From: Vulcanimicrobiota bacterium
Lineage (GTDB): Bacteria; Vulcanimicrobiota; Vulcanimicrobiia; Vulcanimicrobiales; Vulcanimicrobiaceae
Length of the DNA stretch: 41,519 bases
NCBI GenBank assembly: GCA_013044185.1
Contig: JABEUX010000124.1
Coordinates: forward strand, 1 to 41,519
Direction of reading: 5' to 3'
Shown here: piece by piece, positions 14,243-23,001 of the stretch
How positions within the stretch are numbered: position 1 is the stretch's first letter
How the letters are laid out: each line of letters begins with the position of its first letter
Notes under the pieces: generated by a model
Database searches by the model: none
The model's input: the letters and a program-made list of their open reading frames with translations, nothing else
Told to the model about the DNA's origin: nothing
Translations under genes and position numbers: made by a program

Positions 14243-14721
14243 GATGCGATCGGCTCGACGGTCGCGACGGCATAGACGGCGATCCCCGTACCGTCTCCGG
14301 TATATCCCATTCCCTCGCTACTCTTTGCTTTTACGCTCACGGCACTCACATCGACGCCACATCGAGCGGCAAGGTTGCAACGCATCGTCTCGGTGAACGC
14401 CGAGAGGCGCGGGCGCTCTACGACGATGGTCGCATCGAGGTTGCCGACGCGATAGCCACGCGCGCGTATCAGTGCAACGCAGGCCGCCAACAATCCGAGG
14501 GAATCGGCGTCCTTCCAGCGATCGTCGCTATCGGGGAAGTGCTGCCCCAGGTCGCCGAGCGCGAGCGATCCCAGCAGTGCATCGGCGACGGCATGCGCGA
14601 GTGCGTCGGCGTCGGAGTGCCCGAGCGCCCCCCGCTCGCTAGGAACCTCGACGCCTCCCAACACCAGCCTGCGGCCAACGACGAGCCGATGGGCGTCGAA
14701 GCCGTGCCCGACGCGCATCAT
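14239..14721 (-). CDS. ispF: 2-C-methyl-D-erythritol 2,4-cyclodiphosphate synthase
   Basis: 160 residues, normal length. The metal-binding DxH is Asp9 and His11 (GFDAHRL), and the third ligand His is in LGHSDADAL (33-41). Later motifs ARGYRVGNLDATIV and KAKSSEGMGYTGDGTGIAVYA match IspF. It forms the cyclodiphosphate of the MEP isoprenoid pathway. Coupled to ispD upstream and to the GluRS-domain gene downstream by 4-base overlaps. Its product feeds the carotenoid pathway encoded at 31.8-40.1 kb. Confidence 0.97.
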   Translation of the reverse strand: MMRVGHGFDAHRLVVGRRLVLGGVEVPSERGALGHSDADALAHAVADALLGSLALGDLGQHFPDSDDRWKDADSLGLLAACVALIRARGYRVGNLDATIVVERPRLSAFTETMRCNLAARCGVDVSAVSVKAKSSEGMGYTGDGTGIAVYAVATVEPIAS

Positions 14722-15425
14722 CGCGCCTCCCCTATGCGTTGCGCGCGTGCGCGAAGAATTGCGGCGGCAAGATCACGATCGCTCTGCTCCGTCACTTTGA
14801 GATTCTCCGCGGTCGACGGAATAATCGTACAACGTACCCCGATCGCCTCCAAGAGCGCGATATCGTCGGTCGCCTCGACTCCGGATACGACCGCACGGTC
14901 GTGAGCTGCGAGCAGGTCGGCATAGGTCGCAAATTGCGGTGTCTGCGCTCCCCAGAGGTTCTCTCGCGGTAGCGTCGCTCGCACGAGCAGCGAACCTGCT
15001 TCCGTTTCCTTCAGCGTATCGACGATGCGCGATGCCAGCAACGCCGCACGCCCCGGCAGAACCTCGCGCATGCCTGCCTCGATCTCCTCGACGCGTACGC
15101 ATGGGCGTGCGCCATCGTGGATCGCGAGCGCGTCGCAGCGGCCGGCGAGCGCGCGTAGCCCGTTGCGCACGCTGGCCTGGCGCGTCGCGCCACCTTCGAC
15201 GATCGGTTGCAACCGCTCGCCGAGCATCGGTCGCGCTACGCGCTCGACATCCTCAAAGGCCTCGCGTGCCGTTACTACCGTCACGACGGAGAACGCCGCT
15301 ATCGCCGCGACTGCATCGAGCGACCACGCGAGCATCGGTCGACCGGCGATCTCAACGAGTTGTTTGAAACCGCCAAAACGGCGCCCCTCACCCGCTGCGA
15401 CGACTAACGCCCCCCAGCGCATCAC
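14718..15425 (-). CDS. ispD: 2-C-methyl-D-erythritol 4-phosphate cytidylyltransferase
   Basis: 235 residues, typical. Nucleotide-binding loop AAGEGRRFGGFKQ (10-22), the family signature VLPGRAALLAS and the aspartate in AIHDGARPCV (about 96-105) are visible. It couples MEP to CTP. The order ispD-ispF is conserved. A 4-base overlap joins it to ispF downstream and another to the PIN/TRAM gene upstream. Confidence 0.95.
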   Translation of the reverse strand: MMRWGALVVAAGEGRRFGGFKQLVEIAGRPMLAWSLDAVAAIAAFSVVTVVTAREAFEDVERVARPMLGERLQPIVEGGATRQASVRNGLRALAGRCDALAIHDGARPCVRVEEIEAGMREVLPGRAALLASRIVDTLKETEAGSLLVRATLPRENLWGAQTPQFATYADLLAAHDRAVVSGVEATDDIALLEAIGVRCTIIPSTAENLKVTEQSDRDLAAAILRARAQRIGEAR

Positions 15426-16510
15426 TCTTCGTTCTCCTCGCCCTTCGGGCGTGCAAAGATCATACGCCCCGAGACCGTTTGCAACACGCTGGTCACGATA
15501 ACGTCGAGTCGATCGCCGAGGTAACGGCGCGCACGCTCGACGACCACCATCGTGCCGTCATCGAGATAGGCGACGCCCTGATGGGGCTCCTTGCCTTCGC
15601 GAACGACATGCACCCGCATCTCTTCCCCCGGCAGAACGACGGGCTTGAGCGCCGCCGTCAATTCGTGCAGGTTGAGCGTCATCACGTTTTCCACCCGCGC
15701 GACGCGTTGGAGATTGTAATCGTTCGTGACGATTTTTGCGCCGAATTCGCGTGCGTAACGAACGAGCTTCGCATCGACGTTTCCCGGCGCGAGTTCGGGA
15801 TAATCGCGGTCGACGACTTCAAGCCCCGCAACCTCCTGCAACCGACCGAGAACGTCGAGACCGCGCCGTCCCCGCGCGCGCTTGAGCGAATCTGCAGAAT
15901 CGGCGATCTGCTGGAGCTCGCGCAAAACGAAGCGCGGAAGGACGAATGGGCCCTCGAGGAATCCGCTTTTAATCGCCTCGACAATCCTCCCGTCGACGAT
16001 CACCGAGGTATCGAGAACCTTCGGCGAGAGCCCCGACACGAGTGAAGGCGGAAGAGGCACGATGCGCAGTTTGGCACCGATACGTGCCCCGAGATAGGCG
16101 ATAAACATCGCCACGACGAGGTAGAGAAGGATCGCAACGAGACTTCCCGTTTTCCCTGCGACCCCGACGAATTCAAAAAAAATACTCTTCGTCAGATAGG
16201 CGATCACCAAACCGACGATCAGCCCGGCGGCGCCGCCGACGAGTTCGGAGGGCGCGAGCCGTTCGACCGAGCGTTCGATGGCGCGCGCCTCCTCTTCGAA
16301 GAGCGACTGCGCGATCGGCGCGAGAAAGATTCCCAAGAGCGCGCCGACGACCGAGGCGCCGATATCTAACAGGATCTGCACTCCCGATCCCGCCGTATGG
16401 AACGTCAGAATGCGAAGATAGGCTTCCTGCCCTACCAGAAAGCCGGCGACGGCGAAAAGAATCGCAAAGATCGCACGCAGGAGCGTCGAGGAGAGAGTCG
16501 TCGTTTTCAC
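15422..16510 (-). CDS. YacL-type membrane PIN-TRAM protein
   Basis: 362 residues: four hydrophobic spans (about 9-30, 43-66, 92-112 and 122-143), then a PIN nuclease-like domain starting KVLDTSVIVDGRI (residues about 164-176) with the second acidic site in GNVDAKLVRYA, and a C-terminal TRAM RNA-binding domain (about 300-355). This is the YacL architecture that often sits beside ispD in Firmicutes. Conserved acidic residues suggest RNase activity, but the substrate is unknown. The GTG at 16510 is chosen because it overlaps the hemW stop as GTGA; a start 24 bases upstream is in frame. Confidence 0.9.
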   Translation of the reverse strand: MKTTTLSSTLLRAIFAILFAVAGFLVGQEAYLRILTFHTAGSGVQILLDIGASVVGALLGIFLAPIAQSLFEEEARAIERSVERLAPSELVGGAAGLIVGLVIAYLTKSIFFEFVGVAGKTGSLVAILLYLVVAMFIAYLGARIGAKLRIVPLPPSLVSGLSPKVLDTSVIVDGRIVEAIKSGFLEGPFVLPRFVLRELQQIADSADSLKRARGRRGLDVLGRLQEVAGLEVVDRDYPELAPGNVDAKLVRYAREFGAKIVTNDYNLQRVARVENVMTLNLHELTAALKPVVLPGEEMRVHVVREGKEPHQGVAYLDDGTMVVVERARRYLGDRLDVIVTSVLQTVSGRMIFARPKGEENEE

Positions 16511-17670
16511 TCGATCGTCACAAAGGCCCCACAAACGGTATTGGCGAGCAATCGTCCACGCCGCGTTAAACGGAGATGCTCGCCGCTGCGTTCCAGCACT
16601 CCAGCCTCGATGAAGCCTGCAATGGTGGACTCGTACGTAGCGAGCAGATCGATGCCGTACCGTTGATTAAAGGCCGAGGCATCGACCCCTTGTGCGGTAC
16701 GCAGCGCGAGCATCATCGCCTCGCCGAGTCGCGCGAGTCCCACCAGCCGCTCGCGCTCGCGAGGAGCGGGCTCACCCCGTTCGATTGCCTCCATATACGC
16801 CGCGAGGCTCCGCGTCGCGGTGCTGCGCTCGCCCTCGAGATAGGAAGCGGCGCCGACGCCGAGGCCCACGTAACTCCCGTTCCTCCAATAGTTGGCATTA
16901 TGGCGGCTCTGGTGCCCCGGACGTGCGAAATTGCTGATCTCGTACTGCTCGAACCCAGCCTCACTCAAGCGATCCATCGCAATTTCATAGAGCCGTGCTT
17001 CGAGCTCCTCGTCGGCGAAGCGCTCCGGCGCACGGGAGTAAAGCCGCTCGAAAGGAGTTCCCGCTTCGATCGTAAGGCCGTAGGTCGAGCAATGATCGAC
17101 GCCGAGCGCGACGGCGGCGTCGAGCGACTCGATCCAGTCGACTTCGCTCTGCCCCGGCAGCGCGAAAATCAGATCGACGGAGAGCGATCGTATGCCGGCG
17201 GCACGCGCATCACGAACGCAGCGCTCCACATCGGCGTTGCTATGGCGACGCCCGAGCGCGCGCGACTCGGCTTCTCGAAACGATTGCACGCCGATCGAGA
17301 GGCGATTGACCCCGGCACGCGCGTACGCGTCCATGTCGCCGGGACGAACCGCATCGGGGTTGACTTCGATCGTTACCTCGCACGCCGAATCGACCGCAGG
17401 GAAACGCTCTCGCAGACGAGCGAGGAGATCGACGATTGAGGCGGCTTCGTAGGCATTCGGGGTTCCGCCGCCGAGAAAAATATTCTCCGCCGGTCGTCGC
17501 TCGGTAGCGGCAATCTCTCGGTGAAGCGCCGACAAATAACGAAGGGCATCACTACGCCGAAGCGGCCACTTCGCAAAATCGCAGTAGGGACAAATATACG
17601 GACAGAACGGCAAGTGTACGTAGACGCCGCCGAGCGCCTCCTCAGTCAATCGGCATCGAAAATACGGCAC
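16507..17670 (-). CDS. hemW: HemW-like heme chaperone, radical SAM family
   Basis: About 387 residues in the HemN/HemW family. The radical SAM [4Fe-4S] site is CPYICPYC (CxxxCxxC) near the N terminus; GGGTPN is the SAM-binding glycine motif. HemW lacks the extra features of the coproporphyrinogen oxidase HemN and instead donates heme to acceptors. The C-terminal half (IGLGVGAASYLEG region, then winged helix-like RRGRLLANTVCG) is typical. The start is uncertain: GTG at 17670, TTG at 17649 and TTG at 17700 are in frame; all overlap the preceding DegV gene and none has a strong ribosome-binding site. Neighbouring hemW genes in Firmicutes often lie with dnaK or lepA, so the position here is unusual. 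Confidence 0.88.
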   Translation of the reverse strand: MPYFRCRLTEEALGGVYVHLPFCPYICPYCDFAKWPLRRSDALRYLSALHREIAATERRPAENIFLGGGTPNAYEAASIVDLLARLRERFPAVDSACEVTIEVNPDAVRPGDMDAYARAGVNRLSIGVQSFREAESRALGRRHSNADVERCVRDARAAGIRSLSVDLIFALPGQSEVDWIESLDAAVALGVDHCSTYGLTIEAGTPFERLYSRAPERFADEELEARLYEIAMDRLSEAGFEQYEISNFARPGHQSRHNANYWRNGSYVGLGVGAASYLEGERSTATRSLAAYMEAIERGEPAPRERERLVGLARLGEAMMLALRTAQGVDASAFNQRYGIDLLATYESTIAGFIEAGVLERSGEHLRLTRRGRLLANTVCGAFVTIE

Positions 17671-18490
17671 ACGCTCGCGGGCCAGAGTTCGTAGCGACAA
17701 CCGGGCCGCAACCGTAAACGAAGAGCGACTCGCATCCGCCGATTAATTTCTCACGAATCTCCTTCTCGAATTCGGTAGCCAGATCCGGCGAATCGACGGT
17801 TCCGACCATAAAACGAATCTTCGAGGTATCGGCCAGGCTGCGCAATGCAATACTAATCAATTGCCGACGCGATTTCTCGAAATCGTTCGTTTGCGTCGCC
17901 GACTCCGCCACACCATGATTGAGCTGGAGGATCGGACTCAAGCGCATCATCTGCGCGAGCGAAACGACGGCCTTATTGAGGCGACCGCTTCGGCCGAGAA
18001 AGGTAACGTCGGGGAGCACCATATTGCCGCGCTGCGTTGCGAGTTTGGAACGCAGCCGAGCCGCAATCTCCTGTAACGGAACCCCGGCCTTGGCCAGTTC
18101 GGCCGCGAGCATCGCGTGGAGCGCCAACCCTCCCGAGAACGTCTCCGTATCGACGACCTCGACCTTGCCGGGAAAATTCCGCGCGGCCTCGCTCGCCGAT
18201 GCGAAGGTCTTCGAGAGCTTCGATCCGATCGTCGGACAGATAACGTCGCGCCCCGCACCGATCGCTTTTTGAAACGCGGCGGCGAATTCGTCGCTCGAGG
18301 GCTCTTCGGAGACCGGATTCTCTTTCGAACTCATCAGTCGGCGATGGAACTCCGCCATCGTGATATCGATCCCATCCCGAAAACGCTCGCTTCCCCAGAT
18401 CACGTAGAGCGGAACCTGAACGATCCCGTATTTCGTCGTCATCTCTCGCGACAAATCACAGGTACTATCGGTAACAACCGTGACGGGCAT
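17642..18490 (-). CDS. DegV/FakB-family fatty-acid-binding protein 1 (divergent)
   Basis: 282 residues, DegV fold (two domains). VVTDSTCDLS (5-14) is the family opening. FakB proteins present a bound fatty acid to the kinase FakA. However, two ligand motifs differ from the canonical form: SEEPSS (61-66) replaces TSQPS, and ATNSGPRA near the C terminus replaces HTGPGA, losing the His that contacts the acyl carboxylate in studied FakB proteins. RSGRLNKA is kept. It may bind another lipid or act as a decoy subunit. It follows its paralogue by 15 bases; the pair are tandem duplicates within the fakA-plsX operon. Confidence 0.85.
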   Translation of the reverse strand: MPVTVVTDSTCDLSREMTTKYGIVQVPLYVIWGSERFRDGIDITMAEFHRRLMSSKENPVSEEPSSDEFAAAFQKAIGAGRDVICPTIGSKLSKTFASASEAARNFPGKVEVVDTETFSGGLALHAMLAAELAKAGVPLQEIAARLRSKLATQRGNMVLPDVTFLGRSGRLNKAVVSLAQMMRLSPILQLNHGVAESATQTNDFEKSRRQLISIALRSLADTSKIRFMVGTVDSPDLATEFEKEIREKLIGGCESLFVYGCGPVVATNSGPRACAVFSMPID

Positions 18491-18505
18491 AGATATCTCC
18501 CTTTT

Positions 18506-19387
18506 CTATGGCGGACTAAGCGTTGGAACTCGATCGACGAATGCATCGGTGGCAACCACACCGATCGCCCCCGCCCCGGCATGGACGGCGATCACCGGGC
18601 CCGCTTCGACGATATCGATCGAAATCTCGCGCCCGCTGCAACGTTCGACAATGCGGTCGCGCATCTGCATCGCGAGTTCGGGCGCCTGCGTATGGATGAC
18701 GCGAAAGCGGGCTAGAGCGGTTCCTTGCTCCTCGGAGCAGATAAGGTCGACCATCGTCTCCTGGGCACGTTTGAAGGTGCGCACTTGCGAGCGCGAGACG
18801 ACCGCCCCCGCATCGAGCGTCAAAATCGGCACGATTTTCATTAAGCCGCCGAGAACCGCCGCCGCTCTTCCAATGCGGCCGGTGCGACGCACGTGCGAGA
18901 GGTCGGGAAACGAGGCATAGAGCGGCGCGCGCTCCCTCATGGCGGTGAGGTATGCGAGGATATCGTCCATCGCCGCACCACTCGCCGCCATCCGCGCCGC
19001 ATCTTCGACGAAAAATTGTAACCCTCCGGCGGCGTTGAGCGAATCGAAAAGTTCGATGCGAACGCCATCGATACGTTCGGCGGCCGCTCGCGCGGCATTG
19101 ATCGTTCCCGAGAGAACCGATGAGATCGAGATGCAGAGAATATCTTCCCCGCGAGCTGCCGTGTTTGCAAACGCTTCTTCAAACATCGCCACGCTCGGCT
19201 GAGAGGTCGTCGGCAGGACCGGGTCGTGGCCGAGACGTTCGAAAAACTGCGGTCGCGAGATATCGATGTAATCGCGGAGCGATTCGTTGCCGAAGACGAC
19301 GAAGAGTGGAACGACCGTTACCCCGAGTTCGACGGCGCGCGCCGGGTCGATATCGGCGGTACTATCGGTGACGATATGAATCGGCAT
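18506..19387 (-). CDS. fakB: DegV/FakB-family fatty-acid-binding protein 2
   Basis: 293 residues with canonical FakB motifs: VTDSTADIDPA (6-16), TTSQPS (60-65), ISISSVLSGT, RRTGRIGRA and AGPVIAVHAGAGA. FakB carries a fatty acid for phosphorylation by FakA to acyl-phosphate, which PlsY or PlsX then uses. The start at 19387 is fixed by the one-base overlap with the plsX stop; longer in-frame extensions run antisense to nothing conserved. With fakA, plsX and a second paralogue in the same operon the assignment is strong, though acyl-chain preference cannot be seen. Confidence 0.9.
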   Translation of the reverse strand: MPIHIVTDSTADIDPARAVELGVTVVPLFVVFGNESLRDYIDISRPQFFERLGHDPVLPTTSQPSVAMFEEAFANTAARGEDILCISISSVLSGTINAARAAAERIDGVRIELFDSLNAAGGLQFFVEDAARMAASGAAMDDILAYLTAMRERAPLYASFPDLSHVRRTGRIGRAAAVLGGLMKIVPILTLDAGAVVSRSQVRTFKRAQETMVDLICSEEQGTALARFRVIHTQAPELAMQMRDRIVERCSGREISIDIVEAGPVIAVHAGAGAIGVVATDAFVDRVPTLSPP

Positions 19388-20397
19388 TAGAGTTTCGCCC
19401 CCATTTCGCCGGCGACGAGCTGCCCGATCTTCCCGACGACATCGGCATGCGCTTCTTCGATCGCCGCGCGAATTGCATGTTTGATGCCGTTTCGACCGAT
19501 ACGGCCATGCGAAACGATGCAGTTCCCTCGAAGGCCGAGGAGCGGAGCACCACCATAGGTTTCGTAATCGTACCGTTTGCGCAATCCACGCAGACGAGGC
19601 AATAGCATCGCCGCACCGAGTTTTGCGACGAATCCGCCGCCGAGTACTTCTTTTTTCACAATCGAGCCGAGATCGCCGATCATTCCCTCGCAAGTCTTCA
19701 GGACGACATTCCCGACGAATCCATCGGCGACGATGACGTCGGCGACGTTGTGGAACATGTCTTTTCCTTCGATATTGCCGATAAAATGCACCGGTGCACG
19801 ATCGAGCAGCGCGGCAGCCTCGAGCACCGCTGCGTTCCCTTTTGTCCGCTCTTCACCGACGGAAAGAATGCCGACGCGCGGACGCTCGATGCCCAAAGCG
19901 GCGCGCGCGTACGCGCTGCCCATGATCCCGAACTGCACGAGCCATTCCGGGCGACAGTCGACGTTCGCTCCGGAATCGAGCAAGACCGATGGGCCGTTGA
20001 GGCCGGGCCACACCGTCGCGATCGCCGGGCGGGCGATCCCCTCGATCGTTCGGAGCTTTACCAACGAAATCGCAAGAAATGCGCCGCTATTCCCTGCCGA
20101 GACCACGCCATCGGCCTCGCCGGATTTGACGAGCTCGACCGCCCGCCCGAGCGAGGTGCGCTCGGCCCCGCGAAGGGCATGCGAGGCATGTTGATCCATC
20201 GGCACCGCCTCGGGAGCGTGCACGACGGCAACGTGCTCGCTCGCCGCTCCCTGCAGCAGCGGACGAATACGCTCTTCATCGCCGACGAGCACCACGTGCG
20301 CCCCAAACGCCTCGACGGCGAGCAAAGCGCCGGCGACGATCTCTTCAGGCGCGTGGTCTCCCCCCATGGCATCGACGGCTATACGCGGCTCAGTCAT
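19387..20397 (-). CDS. plsX: Phosphate acyltransferase PlsX
   Basis: 336 residues. N terminus RIAVDAMGGDHAP (5-17) is the PlsX signature; VSAGNSGAFLA and GNIEGKDMF are also typical. PlsX interconverts acyl-ACP and acyl-phosphate, the donor for the first acylation of glycerol-3-phosphate. It overlaps fakA by 8 bases and is followed by two FakB genes, so acyl-phosphate made by FakAB from free fatty acids and the pool from fatty-acid synthesis meet in one operon. In many bacteria plsX lies with fabD and rpmF instead. Confidence 0.95.
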   Translation of the reverse strand: MTEPRIAVDAMGGDHAPEEIVAGALLAVEAFGAHVVLVGDEERIRPLLQGAASEHVAVVHAPEAVPMDQHASHALRGAERTSLGRAVELVKSGEADGVVSAGNSGAFLAISLVKLRTIEGIARPAIATVWPGLNGPSVLLDSGANVDCRPEWLVQFGIMGSAYARAALGIERPRVGILSVGEERTKGNAAVLEAAALLDRAPVHFIGNIEGKDMFHNVADVIVADGFVGNVVLKTCEGMIGDLGSIVKKEVLGGGFVAKLGAAMLLPRLRGLRKRYDYETYGGAPLLGLRGNCIVSHGRIGRNGIKHAIRAAIEEAHADVVGKIGQLVAGEMGAKL

Positions 20398-21982
20398 CGA
20401 GAGCGATCCAATACTCTGCGTTGTTCATCCCGCCGTAATAATACTCCACATCAAGATTCGGGAAGGCTTCGCGCATCGCATCGGCCAGTACCTTTGCATC
20501 GCGCTCTCGTTGTGCTCCGCCATAGTAAAGAGTCAGCAACGCCCCGCGCTCCCCACCCATCGCCTTCACTGCGTCGTGCAGCGTCTCCGCAACGCTCTCC
20601 GCGACGAGCAGCTCACCGTTCAGCTGGGCGACGGGTCGCCCACGCGCGATGCGTATGCCGCCGTGCACGGCGTCCTTTCCGGCAAAAAACAGTTGTGCCG
20701 CGCCGACGCGCGCAGCCTCAGCGAGGATTTTTTCGACCGGAGGGGTCGCGGCGTCGCCGAGCGAGCGCAGAGCAAAGAGCCCTGCAATACCTGCGACGAT
20801 GTTGGTGGTCGGGACGACCGTAACGCGCTTCTCGCTTCGATTCGCAGCCTCGCGTGCTGCCATTTCGACGTTTTTATCGTTGACGAAGAGCACGACGTCC
20901 TCCGATAGCGTCTTGGTAATCGCCAAGAGAAGGTCGCGAACGCTCGGGTTGACCGTCGCGGGAACGGTAACCTCGGCTCCCAATTCGCGAGCGATAACTT
21001 CGAAACCGTCGCCGGGAGCGACGACGACGATCGAGCGTGCGTGCGGGACGCTATCGACGACCAGCACGTGATGCTGCCGCTCCATATCGTCGATCTTTAG
21101 ATGCGTCACCGTGCCGAATCGTTCGACGCTCTCGGTGACGCGCTGCGGAACGTCGGTATGAATGTGCACTTTAATCTTGGGCACCTCGCCGATCACCAAC
21201 AGCGACTCCCCGAGTTTCTCTAACGTCGCGCGCACCTCGTGAACGCCGACGTTCGCTTCTTCGAGGATGAACTCGGTGCAGAATTTGTTCTCCCCGACCT
21301 GCTGCGTTTTCGCAAAGGCACTCTTTTTTGCCGGCCGACGTGGGAATGCGGTCGCCCGCACCTTCACGTCGGGGCGAAAACTCGATATTCCCTCGAGAAA
21401 ATAGAGAAAACCCGCCCCACCGGCATCGACGACCCCGGCCTCCTTCAGAGCGGTGAGTTGATCGGGGGTGCGATCGAGCGCCTCATTTGCGGCACGAACC
21501 ACGCCGGTGAGCAGTCGATAGAAATCCCGTTCGTGTAGAGCGAGCCGGTATGCGGCCTCGGCGGCGGCGTCGGCGACCGAGAGAATCGTCCCTTCAACCG
21601 GCCGTAGCAACGCCTGACGCGCCGCCGCGACGCTCTCGCGTAGCGCCGTCGCGAAGACGAAGGTATCGATCTCCCGCCGGTGGCGGACGTGGTGGGCGAA
21701 CCCGCGCAGCATCTGCGAGACGATCACGCCGGAGTTTCCACGGGCACCCATCAGGCTGCCCTCCGCCGCGGCGGCGGCGACCTCGGAGAGAGGTGCGCTC
21801 GCGCATTTCGCGGCGGCGATACTCGCGGAGCGAACCGTTAGGAACATATTGGTTCCCGTGTCGCCGTCGGGAACGGGGAAGACGTTCAGATCGTTGAGTA
21901 CGCCCCGGTATTTTCTTAAGAAATAGCTGCCCGCAGCGATAAACTTCGCAAAGGCGCGCCCATCGAGCGCGGTCACATCCAT
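20390..21982 (-). CDS. fakA: Fatty acid kinase FakA (DhaL/DAK2 domain)
   Basis: 530 residues. An N-terminal DhaL (DAK2) kinase domain (1-200) carries the Asp-rich loop NVFPVPDGDTGTNM (33-46) and ARGNSGVIVSQMLRGF (79-94); the middle and C-terminal domains (from about 225) include CTEFIL and a C-terminal DegV-like/EDD fold. FakA transfers phosphate from ATP to a fatty acid held by FakB. The ATG at 21982 has AAAGGAGC upstream. First gene of the long minus-strand operon; no clear promoter is visible in the 74-base gap to the cupredoxin gene. Confidence 0.93.
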   Translation of the reverse strand: MDVTALDGRAFAKFIAAGSYFLRKYRGVLNDLNVFPVPDGDTGTNMFLTVRSASIAAAKCASAPLSEVAAAAAEGSLMGARGNSGVIVSQMLRGFAHHVRHRREIDTFVFATALRESVAAARQALLRPVEGTILSVADAAAEAAYRLALHERDFYRLLTGVVRAANEALDRTPDQLTALKEAGVVDAGGAGFLYFLEGISSFRPDVKVRATAFPRRPAKKSAFAKTQQVGENKFCTEFILEEANVGVHEVRATLEKLGESLLVIGEVPKIKVHIHTDVPQRVTESVERFGTVTHLKIDDMERQHHVLVVDSVPHARSIVVVAPGDGFEVIARELGAEVTVPATVNPSVRDLLLAITKTLSEDVVLFVNDKNVEMAAREAANRSEKRVTVVPTTNIVAGIAGLFALRSLGDAATPPVEKILAEAARVGAAQLFFAGKDAVHGGIRIARGRPVAQLNGELLVAESVAETLHDAVKAMGGERGALLTLYYGGAQRERDAKVLADAMREAFPNLDVEYYYGGMNNAEYWIALDD

Positions 21983-22056
21983 GGCCGCGCTCCTTTGGGC
22001 TCTCCCGGTCGAATCCTGTCCCCGCTCTCGTCGGGGCTCGCTATGCTCGGTGAGGA

Positions 22057-22587
22057 TTACCCGCCGAAATAGCCGTTGAGAACCTTTTTGGCGCTACTCG
22101 CCGGGTTCTGGGCGATGAGCGTCGGGTCGGTAGTGACGATGATCTCCCCCGCCATCGCGCCGGGATAACCATGAACCCCAGGACGATGAGCGGGCTGCAC
22201 GGCGGTTCCGTAGGTCTTTGCGAGCACGGCGTGGACCGAACAATAGTAGGCGTAGATCCCCGGCTTCTTCAATCTCACGGTGTAGGTGGCAACGGGGTGC
22301 CCGGCCCCCGGCGTACCGGCGGGATCGCCGTTGATCACCGGGTTGAGTTTCCCCGTCGAGGGGTGGTAGCCAAGGACGGTATGCGGCTCGGTGTCCTCGT
22401 TGACGAAGACCACCGGCTCGCCCGGCGAGACGGCGACGGTGGGTTCGAGGAACTCGTTTCCGCCGTTCATATGAACATAGACCGGCGTGCTGCTACCGCT
22501 TCCGGTGCCCGCAGTCGATCCGCCGCATCCCGCGAGGGCCAGGCTCAGACAGGTGGCTACGAGGAGCGCGATTCGCCCTTTTTTCAC
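22057..22587 (-). CDS. Cupredoxin-fold lipoprotein (plastocyanin-like)
   Basis: 176 residues from the GTG at 22587, chosen because AAGGGAG lies five bases upstream; an in-frame TTG at 22602 is 15 bases earlier. A lipoprotein signal peptide ends LALAGC (Cys21), so the protein is anchored to the outer face of the membrane. The type I copper ligands appear in order: His69 (EPHTV), Cys116 and His119 (YYCSVHA) and Met145 (GAMAGEI). It probably carries electrons in respiration or binds copper. It is monocistronic on the minus strand, converging on nothing and diverging from rpmB. Confidence 0.88.
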   Translation of the reverse strand: MKKGRIALLVATCLSLALAGCGGSTAGTGSGSSTPVYVHMNGGNEFLEPTVAVSPGEPVVFVNEDTEPHTVLGYHPSTGKLNPVINGDPAGTPGAGHPVATYTVRLKKPGIYAYYCSVHAVLAKTYGTAVQPAHRPGVHGYPGAMAGEIIVTTDPTLIAQNPASSAKKVLNGYFGG

Positions 22588-22683
22588 AGAAACTCCCTTC
22601 AAGAGTCGAGCGTAGTACGATATGCTCAGTTGAACGCAGCCCGAAGGCGATTGGTGCCGCCACGAGCGACCGGGCGGCTTGGC

Positions 22684-22712
22684 TTGAAGTTCGTGCGACT
22701 GCGTGGTAAACT
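22684..22712 (+). promoter_or_regulatory. Promoter of rpmB
   Basis: TTGAAG (22684-22689), a 17-base spacer, then TAAACT (22707-22712). It lies 82 bases upstream of the rpmB ATG. The position predicts a leader of roughly 75 nt. Confidence 0.75.
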
Positions 22713-22793
22713 GCTCAGGCTTTTGCGAGCCGTTCTGCGGCCCGCTACCTCCCGCGACTTTCGTCGCACCACCGTTGTAAGGAACCGACTCAA

Positions 22794-22985
22794 ATGGCGA
22801 AGCGCTGTGAAGTCTGTGGCAAAGGGCCGATGTCCGGCAACAACGTTAGCCACGCCATGAATAAAACCAAGCGTCGTTGGTTACCGAACCTTCAAGCCGT
22901 CAAGATCGACGTTCGCGGCACCCACCGGACCGCCCGCGTCTGCACCGGCTGCCTGCGCGCCAAGCGCGTCACCCGCGCGGTCTAA
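22794..22985 (+). CDS. rpmB: Ribosomal protein bL28
   Basis: 63 residues, full-length bL28. Zinc-binding cysteines C5/C8 (CEVCGK) and C50/C53 (CTGC) are both present, so this is the zinc (C+) form. [19 protein letters not shown] is the family core. Promoter at 22684-22712; AAGGAA lies upstream of the ATG. The dehydrogenase gene begins 16 bases after its stop and may be read through from the same promoter. Confidence 0.97.
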   Translation: MAKRCEVCGKGPMSGNNVSHAMNKTKRRWLPNLQAVKIDVRGTHRTARVCTGCLRAKRVTRAV

Positions 22986-23001
22986 TCCCGCCGCGGCCGG
23001 C

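Noticed and set aside
22020-22036. CCCCG-7-CGGGG hairpin after the cupredoxin gene as a terminator
   Set aside because: Only five pairs and no T-tract; too weak to call.
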